A program made the position numbers and the translations under genes. From Klebsiella pneumoniae (GTDB lineage: Bacteria; Bacteroidota; Bacteroidia; Flavobacteriales; Flavobacteriaceae), in contig CALPPA020000101.1 of NCBI GenBank assembly GCA_943325355.2, positions 1 through 6,527 on the forward strand: a stretch of DNA of 6,527 bases, given 5' to 3'. Position 1 is the first letter of the stretch, and the number at the start of each line of letters is the position of its first letter. The notes below the pieces were generated by a model. That model worked only from the letters and a program-made list of their open reading frames with translations, was not told the DNA's origin and searched no databases. This document shows positions 5,896-6,527 of this stretch, one piece after another.

Positions 5896-6375
5896 TTGAA
5901 TCACGATGTACATATATATACAGATGGTGCTGCCAAAGGGAATCCCGGTCCAGGAGGCTACGGCGTTGTGATGGAACTCGTGGGAACGCCACACAAAAAA
6001 GAATTCTACGAAGGGTTTCGTCATACTACCAATAATAGAATGGAATTATTGGCTGTAATTGTGGGTCTCGAAAAGTTGAAAAATCCCAATATGAAAGTTC
6101 TAATCGTATCGGATTCTAAATACGTTGTGGATTCGGTTTTAAAAAAATGGGTTTTTGGCTGGGAGAAAAAAGGCTTTACGGGCAAGAAAAACCCCGATTT
6201 GTGGAAACGGTTTCTTGTGGTTTACAGAAAACACCAAGTCGATTTCAAATGGATAAAAGGACATAATAATCATCCTCAAAACGAGCGTTGCGATGAGTTA
6301 GCGGTTTTTGCATCGAGTCAAAAAGAGCTTTCTGTGGATGTTTTTTACGAGAAGGAAGACGAGAAGTTGTTGTAG
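5896..6375 (+). CDS. rnhA: Ribonuclease HI, TTG start
   Basis: Degrades the RNA strand of RNA:DNA hybrids, such as R-loops and primer remnants, in the cytoplasm. The 159 residues are close to the E. coli enzyme (155). The four active-site carboxylates are present: D10 in IYTDGAAKGNPGPG, E50 in TNNRMELLA, D73 in VSDSKYV and D133 in NERCDELA, together with the assisting H123 in KGHNNHPQNE. A basic-protrusion-like region with aromatic residues, WVFGWEKKGFTGKK (85-98), is also visible. There is no usable ATG: the first Met after the start is M26, beyond the catalytic D10, and upstream in frame are only ATT, CTC and CTT before the purN stop. The TTG at 5896 is therefore the best start and gives a family-like MNHDVHIYTDG. 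It follows purN by 9 bases without a visible promoter, so the two are probably co-transcribed. The C-terminal tail after about 140 is acidic and family-variable. Confidence 0.95.
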   Translation: MNHDVHIYTDGAAKGNPGPGGYGVVMELVGTPHKKEFYEGFRHTTNNRMELLAVIVGLEKLKNPNMKVLIVSDSKYVVDSVLKKWVFGWEKKGFTGKKNPDLWKRFLVVYRKHQVDFKWIKGHNNHPQNERCDELAVFASSQKELSVDVFYEKEDEKLL

Positions 6376-6527
6376 TAAATTATTATTTCTATAACTTTTA
6401 ATCTTCAAACTAATATACCTTCGTTATCTGTTATTCCAAATAGTTATCGAAGGTGATACCCATTACAATCGATACTTTTGACACCGCCTTAAGATTCCCT
6501 TAAAGGTTTCTTTTACAGACTGTTTAA
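6376..6527. other. Non-coding end of window after rnhA
   Basis: These 152 bases show no recognisable gene. An inverted repeat, ACCTTCG (6418-6424) with CGAAGGT (6448-6454), encloses 23 bases but lacks a following T-tract, so it is a poor terminator. On the minus strand a frame is open from the window edge for 20 codons, ending in TAA at 6465-6463. It could be the tail of a gene entering from the right, but the peptide is not recognisable. Confidence 0.3.

Noticed and set aside
6418..6454. Inverted repeat ACCTTCG / CGAAGGT as an rnhA terminator
   Set aside because: The stem is 7 bp with a 23-base loop and no T-tract follows on either strand.
6463..6527. Possible C-terminal end of a minus-strand gene entering from the right edge
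   Set aside because: Only 20 codons are visible and the peptide is not recognisable. Open frames of this length are common by chance.

Overview
The window comes from a low-G+C Bacteroidota chromosome, most likely Flavobacteriaceae and Flavobacterium-like. The signs are a Bacteroidota-only family (IPExxxVDY), a match to the Bacteroidota -33/-7 promoter pattern (TTG, then TAnnTTTG) ahead of acpP, a lack of clear Shine-Dalgarno sequences, and an acpP-fabF-rnc-IPExxxVDY-pyk gene order that I recall from flavobacteria. The genus is inferred; no database was searched.

Layout. Positions 1-609 (+) hold the C-terminal part of DNA polymerase IV (dinB), cut by the window edge. A perfect 28-bp palindrome at 613-640 separates it from the convergent leftward cluster. 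In transcription order that cluster is acpP (5120-4884), fabF (4704-3451), rnc (3444-2704), an IPExxxVDY protein (2590-2102) and pyk (2096-666). From the divergent 5121-5295 region, purN (5296-5886) and rnhA (5896-6375) run rightward, 9 bp apart. The last 152 bp hold no recognisable gene.

How the genes work together. acpP and fabF supply the carrier protein and condensing enzyme of type II fatty acid synthesis. rnc processes double-stranded RNA. pyk makes ATP and pyruvate, which feeds acetyl-CoA to lipid synthesis. purN belongs to de novo purine synthesis and rnhA removes RNA from RNA:DNA hybrids. The leftward cluster looks like an operon broken by hairpins. There is a textbook terminator after acpP, a second large hairpin in the fabF leader, and a terminator-shaped hairpin with eight U's inside the first codons of rnc. 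The fabF-rnc and IPExxxVDY-pyk junctions are only 6 and 5 bp.

I see no new defence, mobile or biosynthetic system; these are ordinary core genes. The points most worth a second look are the hairpin inside rnc, Asn at a usual metal-ligand Asp of RNase III, residues predicting a K+-independent pyruvate kinase, the fabF leader structures, the unknown IPExxxVDY protein, and the purN-rnhA junction (repeat-encoded tail, in-frame stop, TTG start).
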